From assembly GCF_000787395.1 (NCBI RefSeq), contig NZ_JRAA01000001.1, positions 992,001 through 1,056,000 on the forward strand: a stretch of 64,000 bases of DNA. The letters are read 5' to 3'. Position numbers and translations under genes: made by a program. The notes below the pieces were generated by a model. That model had not been told where the DNA came from. It saw only the letters and a program-made list of their open reading frames with translations, and did not search any database. This stretch comes from Solemya velum gill symbiont. GTDB taxonomy: Bacteria; Pseudomonadota; Gammaproteobacteria; Chromatiales; Chromatiaceae. This document shows positions 9,548-18,906 of this stretch, one piece after another; within the stretch, counting starts at the first letter, position 1; the number at the start of each line of letters is the position of its first letter.

Positions 9548-10285
9548 ATGGCAAACTGGCAGACAGCAACAATCCTCAACAGAAAAGTATGGGACGATGG
9601 CCTGATCAGCCTGACTTTAGACTTGGAGCTGGAGCCATTCAAGGCGGGCCAGTTCATCAAGGTTGGACTTCAGGTTGGAGATGAACGAATCGAGCGCCCC
9701 TATTCATTGGTCAATAGTGAAGATCAGCCAAATGCCGAGATCTTGTTCAATGAAGTTGAAGATGGCCCCCTGACAAGCAGGCTGGCACAACTGGATAAGG
9801 GAGAGCAGTTGCTGGCAACCACTGATGCGCATGGGTTCCTGGTTCTAGACGAGGTTCCAGATGTTCCGAACTTGTGGATGATTGCAACCGGGACAGGCAT
9901 TGGCCCATTCATCTCCATGCTCAACTCAGCTCAAAGCCAGCGCTTTGAACGTATTGTCATCATTCATGGCACTACGCATGAAAACAGCCTCGCTTACAGG
10001 AACCAGCTTGAAGGACTGGAACATATCGACCAGCGCATCAGCTATTTGCCGGTCATCAGCAGGGAGAAAACAGACGGGTTAATGGAGGGACGCATCACTG
10101 AAAACCTCTCTTCCGGAGAAGTTGAAAAACGTGCAAACCTGGAACTGAATGCCGAGCAGAACCATGTGCTTCTGTGTGGCAACATCGACATGATTCGAGA
10201 TGTACAGGCAGTGCTTGCGGAGCGTGACATGAAAAAGCACAAGCGTTTCGAACCGGGACATATCTCGATGGAGAAATATCACTGA
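9548..10285 (+). CDS. fpr: Ferredoxin--NADP reductase (FNR family)
   Basis: The enzyme passes electrons between NADPH and ferredoxin or flavodoxin through FAD. The 245-residue protein has the FAD-binding RPYSLVN near residue 50, the NADP-binding ATGTGIGPFISML near 113, LLCGNIDMI near 210, and the C-terminal GHISMEKYH, where the last residue stacks on the flavin in this family. A GGAG ribosome site lies 6 nt before the ATG. It stands between the yidC terminator and mnmE, spaced 22 nt from mnmE, so the two may be cotranscribed. Its place near yidC and mnmE is not part of the usual origin core. Confidence 0.92.
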   Translation: MANWQTATILNRKVWDDGLISLTLDLELEPFKAGQFIKVGLQVGDERIERPYSLVNSEDQPNAEILFNEVEDGPLTSRLAQLDKGEQLLATTDAHGFLVLDEVPDVPNLWMIATGTGIGPFISMLNSAQSQRFERIVIIHGTTHENSLAYRNQLEGLEHIDQRISYLPVISREKTDGLMEGRITENLSSGEVEKRANLELNAEQNHVLLCGNIDMIRDVQAVLAERDMKKHKRFEPGHISMEKYH

Positions 10286-10307
10286 TTTTCTATGGCACAA
10301 TAGCGCC

Positions 10308-11657
10308 ATGATCAGTGATTCACAGACAATCTGCGCTGTTGCCACGCCGCCGGGGCGCGGGGGCGTTGGTATCGTTCGCATCTCGGGAAAAGAGATCGGA
10401 GTAATAGCCGATGCGCTTCTCGGCGGATTGCCAGAAGCTCGAAAAGCGGTTTTCCGTCGCTTCAGGGATGCTGAGGGAGAAGCGATCGATGAGGGCATCG
10501 TTATCTATTTCCCCGCCCCGGCTTCATTTACCGGTGAAGAGGTACTGGAACTGCAGGCTCACGGCAGTCCCGTGATTATGGATATGCTGCTTGAGAGGCT
10601 GGTTGGACTTGGTGCACGTCTTGCGCGTCCAGGCGAATTTTCCGAGCGTGCCTTTCTGAATGACAGGCTCGACCTGGCACAGGCTGAAGCGATTGCCGAT
10701 TTGATCGATGCCGGCTCACAGACAGCTGCACGCATGGCTGGTCGCTCCCTGCAGGGTGTTTTTTCGCAGGAGATCGACGCTCTTGTTAACAAGCTGATTG
10801 ACCTGCGTGTTTATGTCGAAGCAGCGATCGATTTTCCCGAAGAGGAGATCGATTTTCTCTCGGATGGAAAAGTCGAGGCTGATCTGAAAGGCATTCTTGA
10901 CCATATCGACAAGGTGCAACAGAGTGCGAAAACAGGCGTGTTGCTACGTGATGGTATGCAGCTTGTGATTGCAGGTCGTCCCAATGCGGGAAAATCGAGC
11001 CTGCTGAATGCATTGTGCGGACGCCAGAGTGCGATTGTTACCGATATCCCCGGTACCACGCGAGACTTGCTACGCGAACAGATACAGCTCGACGGCATGC
11101 CGATACACTTGATTGATACTGCTGGTCTGCGTGACAGTGAGTGCGTCGTTGAGCAGGAGGGAATCCGGCGTGCGCGTGAAGAGATTGATCGCGCCGACAT
11201 GATTTTGTGGGTCTATGATGCTACTAGCGGTATTGAGCAGGACAGCGAAGATCTTGGCTCACTGCCTACATCCATTCCCGTCACCTGTGTGTGTAACAAA
11301 ATCGATCAGAGCGGTATTGAGCCAGGGCTTGGGGAGTCAGGCGGGCGAATGACTGTACGCCTTTCAGCCAAGTCGGGAGAGGGTATTGATCAACTGCGTG
11401 AATTGCTGAAGAAATCCATGGGTTATGCGGGCGAAGAGTCAGGAGAATTTATTGCCCGTCGCCGCCATCTCGACGCCTTGCAGCGAGCCAGGAATTCGAG
11501 CGCGAATGCACACCAGATATTGATCGAAAGCCGGGGTGGAGAGCTGGTTGCAGAAGAGTTGCGCCAGGCACAAAATGCACTCTCTGAAATCACCGGCAGC
11601 TTCACTTCAGATGAGCTGCTTGGAGAGATATTCTCCAGCTTCTGCATCGGAAAATAG
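10308..11657 (+). CDS. mnmE: tRNA modification GTPase MnmE
   Basis: MnmE works with MnmG (37518-39392) to place the cmnm5 group on wobble uridine of certain tRNAs. The 449-residue protein has an N-terminal folate-binding domain and a helical domain interrupted by a GTPase domain. The latter shows GRPNAGKSS near residue 223, DIPGTTRD near 245, DTAGLRD near 268 and CNKID near 328. The C-terminal CIGK motif with the catalytic cysteine is intact. The start ATG gives the normal N-terminus ISDSQTICAVATPPGRGG. Confidence 0.98.
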   Translation: MISDSQTICAVATPPGRGGVGIVRISGKEIGVIADALLGGLPEARKAVFRRFRDAEGEAIDEGIVIYFPAPASFTGEEVLELQAHGSPVIMDMLLERLVGLGARLARPGEFSERAFLNDRLDLAQAEAIADLIDAGSQTAARMAGRSLQGVFSQEIDALVNKLIDLRVYVEAAIDFPEEEIDFLSDGKVEADLKGILDHIDKVQQSAKTGVLLRDGMQLVIAGRPNAGKSSLLNALCGRQSAIVTDIPGTTRDLLREQIQLDGMPIHLIDTAGLRDSECVVEQEGIRRAREEIDRADMILWVYDATSGIEQDSEDLGSLPTSIPVTCVCNKIDQSGIEPGLGESGGRMTVRLSAKSGEGIDQLRELLKKSMGYAGEESGEFIARRRHLDALQRARNSSANAHQILIESRGGELVAEELRQAQNALSEITGSFTSDELLGEIFSSFCIGK

Positions 11658-11672
11658 AGAGTCACCTGGCAC

Positions 11673-12830
11673 ATGGCCATGCTGCAAGCTGACTCTATTC
11701 CATTGTCACTCTATATTCACATGCCGTGGTGTGAACGCAAGTGCCCCTACTGTGATTTCAACTCGCATGCTTCCAGCAATATCGAGGAAGAGTCGTATAT
11801 TGATGCTTTGTTGCAGGATTTTGAAGGTGAGCTTGAGTTACCCGGTGTGCGAGCCAGGAAGATCAACAGCGTCTTCATCGGCGGAGGCACACCAAGCCTC
11901 TTCTCGGCAGTTGCCATAAAGCGACTCTTATCCGGGATTGCACAAAGAGCTGCGTGCGAGGAAACGGAGATAACCCTGGAAGCCAACCCGGGAAGTGCCG
12001 ACAGTAGTAAATTCGCAGGTTATCGGGAAGCTGGGGTCAATCGTCTCTCCATTGGAATTCAGAGTTTTGATGATGAAAAACTGGCAGCGTTAGGACGAAT
12101 TCATAATCGTGAAACTGCCATTCATGCGATAGAGAAGGCAAGAGCCGCCGGTTTCGATAATCTGAACCTCGACCTGATGTTTGGATTGCCGGCTCAATCT
12201 GAAGGTGAGGCAATGCTTGACCTTCAGCAGGCCACCTCGTTTCAGCCAGAGCACCTCTCCTGGTACCAGCTGACGCTTGAACCCAACACACCATTTAACC
12301 ATTCACCGCCAGCGGCCCTGGCAGATAATGACCAACTGGCCGATTTTTCCACTAAGGGCATTGGGCAGCTACAGCAGGCCGGGTTTAGCCAGTACGAAGT
12401 TTCAGCCTATGCTCAACCAGGCAAAGCCTGCAGACACAATCTCAATTACTGGCAGTTTGGCGATTACCTGGGGATTGGCGCCGGAGCACACGCAAAGATA
12501 ACACTGGCAGATGGCACGATTGTCAGGAGGAGCAAGCAGCGTCATCCGCAGCGTTACCTGGCTGCTGCGACAGCCACAGATGCAGTTTCATCAAGCCGCG
12601 CGCTGACGGACGATGATCTGCCCCTCGAATATATGATGAATGCTTTGCGCCTGAATGAAGGATTCAGGCAGCAGGATTTTGAACTGAGAACCGGCCTGGC
12701 TTTTTCATCAATCGAGGAAACGCTGGGTGAACAAGTAAAAAAGGGATTGCTGGAGAGAGACGGCGATTCATGGCGCACATCAGAAATCGGTCGCCTGCAC
12801 CTCGATAACCTGCTACTCGAATTTTCATAG
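11673..12830 (+). CDS. hemW: HemW, radical SAM heme chaperone
   Basis: HemW is related to oxygen-independent coproporphyrinogen oxidase but acts as a heme-binding chaperone. The 385-residue protein has the radical SAM cluster motif CERKCPYC near residues 21-28, the GGGTPSL glycine motif near 71, and the C-terminal HemN-like domain. Coproporphyrinogen oxidases of the HemN type have a longer N-terminus and an extra cysteine after this motif. Here the residue after CxxxCxxC is Asp-Phe, as in HemW. It begins 15 nt after mnmE. An enzymatic HemN role is less likely. Confidence 0.9.
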   Translation: MAMLQADSIPLSLYIHMPWCERKCPYCDFNSHASSNIEEESYIDALLQDFEGELELPGVRARKINSVFIGGGTPSLFSAVAIKRLLSGIAQRAACEETEITLEANPGSADSSKFAGYREAGVNRLSIGIQSFDDEKLAALGRIHNRETAIHAIEKARAAGFDNLNLDLMFGLPAQSEGEAMLDLQQATSFQPEHLSWYQLTLEPNTPFNHSPPAALADNDQLADFSTKGIGQLQQAGFSQYEVSAYAQPGKACRHNLNYWQFGDYLGIGAGAHAKITLADGTIVRRSKQRHPQRYLAAATATDAVSSSRALTDDDLPLEYMMNALRLNEGFRQQDFELRTGLAFSSIEETLGEQVKKGLLERDGDSWRTSEIGRLHLDNLLLEFS

Positions 12831-12973
12831 AGAGGAAAATGTTGCAGACACCTCAATAATGGTATTATTCAAGGCTGTTGAATACGCTTTTTCAGGATAT
12901 TCATGGAACCTTATGATCGAATAGGATTCCAAATACCTGATGTAACGAGCCAAAAAATATACCAGGAGAAGTA

Positions 12974-13555
12974 ATGAACAAACGATTTCTAGTCGCAGCA
13001 GCTGCGCTGCTGATGAGCACCACGATGGTTACAGCGCAAGAGCAAGCGGCAAAGCCGGCGGCAGAAGCGGCCCCTGCAGAACAACAGGACCCAAAACGAA
13101 AGCCATCCACCAATCCGGAAAATGGAAAGCAGTACGGCGACTGGCTCAAGGAGTGCGAAATCTTTGTTGAAGCAGAGAATAAAGAAGTCGAGATTTGCCA
13201 ACTCGTACAAGCCCTAGTCGATGAGAAAAGCAAGCAGGTCATGTTAAAGGCAGCAATCGGTTATGTTCCGAACCAGAAAGAAGCTGTTATGGTCGTCTCC
13301 CTGCCGCTAGGCATCTTCCTGCCACCGGGTGTTCAGATGCGAGTTGATGGCCAAGGCAAGGTTGCCACAATTCCGGTTAATACCTGTCTTCCAGCAGGCT
13401 GCCAGGCAGGCTCTGCACTGGATGCCGAATTTACCGGTCGTCTCAAGAAGGGCAATAAGCTGACCATGATATTTGCAAATCCAGCAGGTAAGCCTGTCAA
13501 AGCAGAGTTGTCATTGAAAGGCATGACAGCCGGACTCGACAGCTTTAAAAAGTAG
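12974..13555 (+). CDS. Invasion-associated locus B (IalB) family secreted protein
   Basis: The 193-residue protein begins with a signal peptide (about residues 1-21, cut near VTAQ). A linker rich in Ala, Glu and Pro follows, then the IalB-type domain with YGDWLKEC near 53 and CLPAGCQAG near 137. Paired cysteines suggest disulfides in the periplasm. The family is named from Bartonella, where IalB helps red-cell invasion, but most homologues are in free-living bacteria and have no known role. An AGGAG ribosome site precedes the ATG. It appears to be a single-gene unit facing yjbQ, with a stem-loop between. Confidence 0.8.
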   Translation: MNKRFLVAAAALLMSTTMVTAQEQAAKPAAEAAPAEQQDPKRKPSTNPENGKQYGDWLKECEIFVEAENKEVEICQLVQALVDEKSKQVMLKAAIGYVPNQKEAVMVVSLPLGIFLPPGVQMRVDGQGKVATIPVNTCLPAGCQAGSALDAEFTGRLKKGNKLTMIFANPAGKPVKAELSLKGMTAGLDSFKK

Positions 13556-13565
13556 ATTTTCTGTT

Positions 13566-13592
13566 ACCGGGCAGGCAGGAAGTCTGCCCGGT
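13566..13592. terminator. Possible bidirectional stem-loop between convergent genes
   Basis: ACCGGGCAG and CTGCCCGGT form a perfect 9-bp stem with a 9-nt loop between the IalB-like gene and yjbQ. There is no clear T-run on either side, so intrinsic termination would be weak. Confidence 0.45.
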
Positions 13593-13600
13593 CCTCATCC

Positions 13601-14017
13601 CTACTCCCCCGTGACTGTAACAGCCAGTTTGCGCTGATGGCCCCTGTGCCTGTGTTCCCACAAGTAGATTCCCTGCCAGGCGCCAAGATCCAGAGAGCCG
13701 TTTGTAACCGGCATGGTGAGATCCATCTTGGTCAGGACAGATCGAATGTGCGCGGGCATGTCATCCACGCCCTCGTCAACATGTTGAAACAGTGGATCCC
13801 CGTCTGGCACAAGCCGACTGAAAAAACGCTCAAGGTCTGAGCGAACATCAGGGTCTGCGTTCTCGCACAGCATCAGTGAAGCGCTGGTGTGATAGATAAA
13901 GAGATGACAAAGGCCGGTAGTGATATCAGACGACCTCACCAGTGAATCAACCTCCCTGGTAATATTGATCGTCCCGCGTCCTTGTGTCTGCAGACTGAAT
14001 TGTTGCTGAAAAATCAT
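13601..14017 (-). CDS. YjbQ/UPF0047 family protein
   Basis: The 138-residue protein belongs to the YjbQ family. Some members show weak thiamine-phosphate synthase activity, but the true function is unsettled. Family marks are FIYHTSASLMLCEN near residue 42, HVDEGVDDMPAH near 80 and a C-terminal LGAWQGIYLWEHR near 110. The conserved histidines probably bind metal. It is convergent with the IalB-like gene and divergent from recG, whose start lies 75 nt away. Confidence 0.88.
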   Translation of the reverse strand: MIFQQQFSLQTQGRGTINITREVDSLVRSSDITTGLCHLFIYHTSASLMLCENADPDVRSDLERFFSRLVPDGDPLFQHVDEGVDDMPAHIRSVLTKMDLTMPVTNGSLDLGAWQGIYLWEHRHRGHQRKLAVTVTGE

Positions 14018-14092
14018 ACGGGTTTCATCTCGCTCTGCACAGGGTTACACTCGGTTACCATTATGGTACCTGTAATCAATTGATCCAAACAG

Positions 14093-16174
14093 ATGCAAGC
14101 TCTCGATAAACAGCCTGTTACTACTTTAAAGGGCATTGGCCCAAGAAGTGCAGAACGGCTTGCGTCAATCGGCATAGAAACAGTAGAAGATGTTCTATTT
14201 CACCTGCCATTTCGCTACCAGGACAGAACTCGCGTAACACCTATCGGCAGTGGACGTCATGGCGATCACCTGGTGATCGATGCGCGTGTCGACAATGCGC
14301 ATGTTCACTATGGGCGCAGACGATCATTACTTGTTCAGGTGAGTGATGGTAGCGGCAGACTGCTACTGCGCTTTTTCCATTTCTCCAACAGTCAGAAAAA
14401 CGGCTTTTCCAAGGGTGCGCGTATCAGCTGTTTTGGTGAAGTCCGCAGGGGCCCGAACTCACTCGAACTGATTCATCCTGAATATCGTTTGCTATCCGAG
14501 GATCATGCATTCGAAGTTGAGGAGAGCCTGACCCCGATTTATCCGACGACTGAAGGCATGCAACAGCAGAGCTGGCGTGACTTGACCGATAAGGCGCTCG
14601 CTTTAATGGAAGCTGGCGGTGCCCTGCGTGAATTGCTGCCCGACTCTTTGCTGCCGACAACAACAGCCATCTCGCTTGCCAATGCGATACGTACGCTGCA
14701 CCGCCCGCCACCGGACACGGCCGTCAGGCAGATTGAGGCTGGTGAGCACCCGGCACAACAGCGCCTGGTATTCGAAGAGCTGATCGGACACCAGTTGAGC
14801 TTGTTGAAGCTGCGCCGACAACAGAAATCACAAAATGCCTTCAGCATAAGCCACACCGGAAAACTGGCTGCCACTCTTTATCAACAGATTCCATTCCGCC
14901 TGACGGCTGCTCAGCAAAGAGTATTGCAAGAGATTGAAAGTGATTTACAACAGAAACACCCGATGCAGAGGTTGATACAGGGTGATGTCGGTTCGGGTAA
15001 AACCATCGTTGCCGCTTTCGCAGCACTGCAGGCGATCGAGGCGGGTTACCAGGTTGCGGTGATGGCGCCAACGGAACTGCTTGCCGAACAGCATCGCAAG
15101 AACTTTGAAACCTGGCTGGAACCGTTAGGTATACAACAGGCGTGGTTGACGAGTCGTCTGAAAGGAAAGAAACGTGAAGCGGTGCTGGAACAGATCATTT
15201 CAGGTGGAGTACAAATTATCATTGGTACTCACGCACTGTTCCAGAAAGACGTCGAATTCAAGAAGCTGGCTCTGGTGATTGTTGATGAGCAACATCGCTT
15301 CGGCGTACATCAGCGTCTTGCCCTCAGGGAGAAAGGCAACAGTGGTGGCAAGGTGCCACATCAACTCATCATGACAGCCACACCGATTCCGAGAACGCTG
15401 GCAATGACAGCCTATGCCGACCTTGATCTCTCCGTGATTGATGAGTTGCCCCCCGGCAGAACCCCGGTTAAAACCGTACTGGTTTCCGACCAGCGGCGTG
15501 ATGAAATTGTCGACCGGGTTGCATTGGCTTGCAGTCGCGGACGCCAGGCGTACTGGGTATGTACCCTGATAGAAGAGTCCGAATCCCTGCAGGCACAGGC
15601 AGCGGAAGAGACAGCCAACCAGCTTAGCCAGGAACTGGAAGGCATACGCGTCGGACTCGTTCATGGTCGCCTCAAGGCAGAACAGAAAGAGCTTGTCATG
15701 TCTGCTTTCAAGGCAGGCGAGATTGATCTGCTTGTTGCAACAACTGTCATCGAGGTTGGAGTTGATGTGCCGAATGCGAGCCTGATGATTATCGAGAATC
15801 CCGAACGCCTTGGGCTTGCGCAGCTGCACCAGCTGCGCGGACGCATCGGCCGCGGTCAACAGCAGAGTCACTGTGCCCTCTTGTATAAGTCACCGCTTGG
15901 CGAAACGGCAAAACAGCGCCTTGCCGTGATGCGAGATACGACAGATGGTTTCGAAATTGCGCGCAAGGACCTCGAGATTCGAGGTCCGGGCGAGGTGCTG
16001 GGGACACGTCAGACCGGCGAGATGGAATTCCGGGTTGCTGATGTCGTCAGGGATCAGAAGCTCTTGCCGCAGGTACAACAGGTGGCGCAGCAAATACTCG
16101 ACAAGCATCCGCGAGCTGCCGAGGCGCTAATAGCGCGCTGGGTCGGTCAGCGTGAAAAATATGGCAGCGTCTAA
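14093..16174 (+). CDS. recG: ATP-dependent DNA helicase RecG
   Basis: RecG remodels stalled forks and branched DNA. The 693-residue protein has an N-terminal wedge/OB domain (about 60-160) and two helicase lobes. Walker A is GDVGSGKT near residue 297, the DEQH box lies near 399, and TATPIPRTLAM near 428. Motifs V and VI are seen in TTVIEVGVDVPNAS and LHQLRGRIGRG. The C-terminal domain is complete. It ends 35 nt from the convergent djlA gene. The ribosome site before the ATG is weak. Confidence 0.97.
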   Translation: MQALDKQPVTTLKGIGPRSAERLASIGIETVEDVLFHLPFRYQDRTRVTPIGSGRHGDHLVIDARVDNAHVHYGRRRSLLVQVSDGSGRLLLRFFHFSNSQKNGFSKGARISCFGEVRRGPNSLELIHPEYRLLSEDHAFEVEESLTPIYPTTEGMQQQSWRDLTDKALALMEAGGALRELLPDSLLPTTTAISLANAIRTLHRPPPDTAVRQIEAGEHPAQQRLVFEELIGHQLSLLKLRRQQKSQNAFSISHTGKLAATLYQQIPFRLTAAQQRVLQEIESDLQQKHPMQRLIQGDVGSGKTIVAAFAALQAIEAGYQVAVMAPTELLAEQHRKNFETWLEPLGIQQAWLTSRLKGKKREAVLEQIISGGVQIIIGTHALFQKDVEFKKLALVIVDEQHRFGVHQRLALREKGNSGGKVPHQLIMTATPIPRTLAMTAYADLDLSVIDELPPGRTPVKTVLVSDQRRDEIVDRVALACSRGRQAYWVCTLIEESESLQAQAAEETANQLSQELEGIRVGLVHGRLKAEQKELVMSAFKAGEIDLLVATTVIEVGVDVPNASLMIIENPERLGLAQLHQLRGRIGRGQQQSHCALLYKSPLGETAKQRLAVMRDTTDGFEIARKDLEIRGPGEVLGTRQTGEMEFRVADVVRDQKLLPQVQQVAQQILDKHPRAAEALIARWVGQREKYGSV

Positions 16175-16209
16175 CCCGTCTTGTGTCCGCTGGGAACTGG
16201 GCTGACAGC

Positions 16210-17043
16210 TTAACGCAGAGAGAAGCGGTTATCCTTGACCAGTTCGTACGCCTTTTTGATCTGGTGGGTCTTTTCGGTGGCGATACGCATCATCTCTTCG
16301 GGTAGTCCCTTGGAGACAAGTTTATCAGGATGGTGCTGGCTTAGCAGGCGGCGATAGGCTTTTTTAACCTCGCTGTCAGTCGCTGATTTTTCCACGCCAA
16401 GGATCTTATAGGCATCAGCGAGTTGCAGAGAGCCTGCTGTTTTGCTTTGTTTTCTGCCTTGGCCTTGCCATCCATGCTGCTGTTCGAAACCACCCATCGC
16501 CTGGATCATGTAGACGATTGCACGATAATCCATTTCGGAGATGCCGAGCATGCGGCAGCTATTCAACAGCACCTGCTCTTCCGCAGTATGCAGTACGCCA
16601 TCCTCGAAAGCAGCCTGTACCTGTATCTCTATGAAAACACGCATCAGGTTGCGACGGCGTCCCAGCTGTTGCTTCAGCTGCAGAAGAATTTCGTCGGGAT
16701 GGAAGCTCGGCTTCTTGCCTTCATTAAAGAGCCAGATAGCAGCCTGCCGCTGTTCACTGCTGAGCGACATATTCTGCATCACGCGCTCGGCATAGGCGAT
16801 CTCCTCTTTCGAGACACGGCCGTCAGCTTTTGCCAGGTAACCGAGCATCGAGAAGGTAGCAGTGAAGAAAGCCGTTTGTGCGAGTTCGTTTGATGTATCT
16901 GCACTGGCTCCCTGGCGCTCATCAAAATTGATATTAACGCCCTTGTCGAGCTGGTGCCCGAGAGCTGCGCCAAACAGCGCGCCAAGCGGACCACCGAGCA
17001 TGAAGCCGAAACCACCACCGAGCAGTTTTCCCCACCAGCTCAT
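16210..17043 (-). CDS. djlA: Membrane-anchored J-domain co-chaperone DjlA
   Basis: DjlA stimulates DnaK at the inner membrane. The 277-residue protein starts with a glycine-rich transmembrane segment (about 5-32, several GxxxG-like steps). A TerB-like helical domain follows (about 55-180), then a Gln-rich linker and a C-terminal J domain with the invariant HPD in QHHPDKL near residue 248. The architecture matches E. coli DjlA. Its ATG overlaps the stop of the upstream pyrophosphohydrolase gene by 4 nt, so it is the last gene of the argH-mazG-djlA operon. Confidence 0.92.
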   Translation of the reverse strand: MSWWGKLLGGGFGFMLGGPLGALFGAALGHQLDKGVNINFDERQGASADTSNELAQTAFFTATFSMLGYLAKADGRVSKEEIAYAERVMQNMSLSSEQRQAAIWLFNEGKKPSFHPDEILLQLKQQLGRRRNLMRVFIEIQVQAAFEDGVLHTAEEQVLLNSCRMLGISEMDYRAIVYMIQAMGGFEQQHGWQGQGRKQSKTAGSLQLADAYKILGVEKSATDSEVKKAYRRLLSQHHPDKLVSKGLPEEMMRIATEKTHQIKKAYELVKDNRFSLR

Positions 17044-17408
17044 CGTGAATCCTCTTTGTCGTATTCATTGGCGCGTCGTGCATCGCCCCTGACCCTGTCG
17101 GCAGGATAACGCGCCTCGTTAATGGCGATTTTGCGCTGGGCAGCCTCAACCAGGTTGATATCGAGGCGTTCGGCGCAACGTACCAGGAAAATCAGGATGT
17201 CGGCCATCTCCATGGCGACCTCTTCGTGTTTGTCAGCATCGAGCTGATAGCTCTGCTCCTCGCTGAGCCACTGGAAGTGTTCAACCAGTTCTGCAGCCTC
17301 TGCGATCAGTGCCATGGAGAGGTTCTTCGGTGAATGAAACTGCTCCCAGTCACGTTCCTGCGCAAAAGCCTTGAGGCGCTCATTGAGCAGATCGAGAGAA
17401 TCACTCAT
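17040..17408 (-). CDS. MazG-like nucleotide pyrophosphohydrolase
   Basis: The 122-residue protein belongs to the all-alpha NTP pyrophosphatase superfamily, closest to the short RS21-C6/dCTPase group. It shows metal-binding acidic motifs: EAAELVEHF near residue 36, and EEVAMEMADIL near 61. Such enzymes hydrolyse non-canonical or surplus (d)NTPs to monophosphates. It starts 2 nt after the argH stop and overlaps djlA by 4 nt, so all three genes should be cotranscribed. The substrate cannot be deduced. Confidence 0.85.
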   Translation of the reverse strand: MSDSLDLLNERLKAFAQERDWEQFHSPKNLSMALIAEAAELVEHFQWLSEEQSYQLDADKHEEVAMEMADILIFLVRCAERLDINLVEAAQRKIAINEARYPADRVRGDARRANEYDKEDSR

Positions 17409-17410
17409 AA

Positions 17411-18796
17411 TCAGTTTTCGTTGAGACGTTGGCGTGCCCTTTTGACAGCAGCAAGTACCTGGTTCGGGGCAGTACCACCGATGTGATCGCGTGCCTTTAC
17501 AGACCCTTCCAGGGTCAGAACAGTAAAGACCTCTTCATCGATAATGTCAGAGAATGCCTGCAGTTCGGCAAGAGAGAGATCGGACAGGTCACACTCCTTT
17601 TCTATACAAAGTGCAACGGCCTTGCCGACGATTTCGTGTGCATCGCGGAAAGCAACGCCCTTGACGACCAGGTAGTCGGCGAGATCGGTTGCGGTCGCGA
17701 AACCTTTCATCGTGGCGTTGCGCATATTGTCAGCACGACACTGGATCGCGGGAATCATGTCGGCAAATACCTTGAGGCAGCCTTTCAGGTTATCAACCGT
17801 ATCGAAGAGGGGTTCCTTGTCCTCCTGGTTGTCTTTGTTGTAAGCCAGCGGCTGTCCCTTCATCAGTGTCAGCAGCGCCATCAGGTGTCCGAAGATACGT
17901 CCACTCTTGCCACGGACCAGTTCGGGAACATCAGGATTCTTCTTCTGCGGCATGATGGATGAACCGGTGCAGAAGGCATCAGAGAGAGTGACAAAGGCGA
18001 ACTGTGCCGATGACCAGATAATCAGCTCTTCAGAGAAGCGAGACAGGTGCATCATCAGGATGCTGGCTGCGGCGGTAAACTCGATCGCAAAATCACGGTC
18101 GGAGACGGCATCGAGCGAGTTCTCTGCAGGCGCATCAAAACCGAGTAGTTGAGCCGTGTAGTGACGATCAATTGGATAAGTCGTACCGGCCAATGCTGCG
18201 GCACCCAGTGGCATGACGTTCATACGCGCACGGCAGTCTGCCAGGCGTCCAGCATCACGCTGCAGCATTTCGAACCAGGCCATCATATGGTGGCCAAAGG
18301 TGACGGGTTGTGCGGTCTGCAAGTGGGTAAAACCAGGGAGAATGGTTGCAGCTTCGCGTTCGGCAACAAGCAGAAGGGCTTCCTGCAGTCGACTGACTTC
18401 AGCAAGGACCAGGTCAATCTCGTCACGCATGTAGAGGCGAATATCGGTTGCTACCTGGTCGTTGCGTGAACGTCCGGTGTGCAGTTTTTTACCTGCGATG
18501 CCAATCGCTTCGGTGAGCGCGGCCTCGACATTCATGTGCACATCTTCGAGTGCGACAGACCATTCGAATTCGCCCTTCTCGATGCTGGCAAGAATTTGCT
18601 CGAGCCCGGCCTTTATAGAGGCAAACTCCTCTTCTGTCAGGATGCCCTGGCGCGTCAGCATGGTGGCATGTGCAATCGAACCGGCAATATCCTGCGGTGC
18701 CAGTCGCTGGTCAAATTCTACCGAGGCGGTAAAGGCTTCGACGAAGGCGTCAGTCGGTTCATTGAAGCGTCCGGCCCAGAGTTTTTTGTCTGTCAT
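17411..18796 (-). CDS. argH: Argininosuccinate lyase
   Basis: ArgH makes arginine and fumarate from argininosuccinate, the last step of arginine synthesis. The 461-residue protein carries the fumarase/aspartase superfamily signature [11 protein letters not shown] near residue 280, and the active-site region [12 protein letters not shown] near 110. The ATG gives the expected N-terminus, [17 protein letters not shown]. No Shine-Dalgarno sequence lies before this start. Instead the leader is made of four imperfect 7-bp repeats (18800-18827). It is the first gene of the argH-mazG-djlA operon. Confidence 0.97.
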   Translation of the reverse strand: MTDKKLWAGRFNEPTDAFVEAFTASVEFDQRLAPQDIAGSIAHATMLTRQGILTEEEFASIKAGLEQILASIEKGEFEWSVALEDVHMNVEAALTEAIGIAGKKLHTGRSRNDQVATDIRLYMRDEIDLVLAEVSRLQEALLLVAEREAATILPGFTHLQTAQPVTFGHHMMAWFEMLQRDAGRLADCRARMNVMPLGAAALAGTTYPIDRHYTAQLLGFDAPAENSLDAVSDRDFAIEFTAAASILMMHLSRFSEELIIWSSAQFAFVTLSDAFCTGSSIMPQKKNPDVPELVRGKSGRIFGHLMALLTLMKGQPLAYNKDNQEDKEPLFDTVDNLKGCLKVFADMIPAIQCRADNMRNATMKGFATATDLADYLVVKGVAFRDAHEIVGKAVALCIEKECDLSDLSLAELQAFSDIIDEEVFTVLTLEGSVKARDHIGGTAPNQVLAAVKRARQRLNEN

Positions 18797-18799
18797 GAT

Positions 18800-18827
18800 T
18801 TAGTCGTTAGTCATTGGTCGCCGGTCA
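18800..18827. repeat. Four imperfect 7-bp tandem repeats upstream of argH
   Basis: On the plus strand the units are TTAGTCG, TTAGTCA, TTGGTCG and CCGGTCA, in register. They begin 4 bp from the argH start codon and fill the place where a ribosome-binding site should lie. Each unit fits YYRGTCR. Confidence 0.7.
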
Positions 18828-18906
18828 TTTGAGCCTCTTCTGCAGGATAAACGCGAATGCAGCAGGCCCGTCCGCAGGGCGACAGGTGTTGTTTATCGAA
18901 TATTGA

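Noticed and set aside
15200-15871. 223-codon open frame antisense to recG
   Set aside because: It covers conserved recG helicase motifs and has no recognisable domain.
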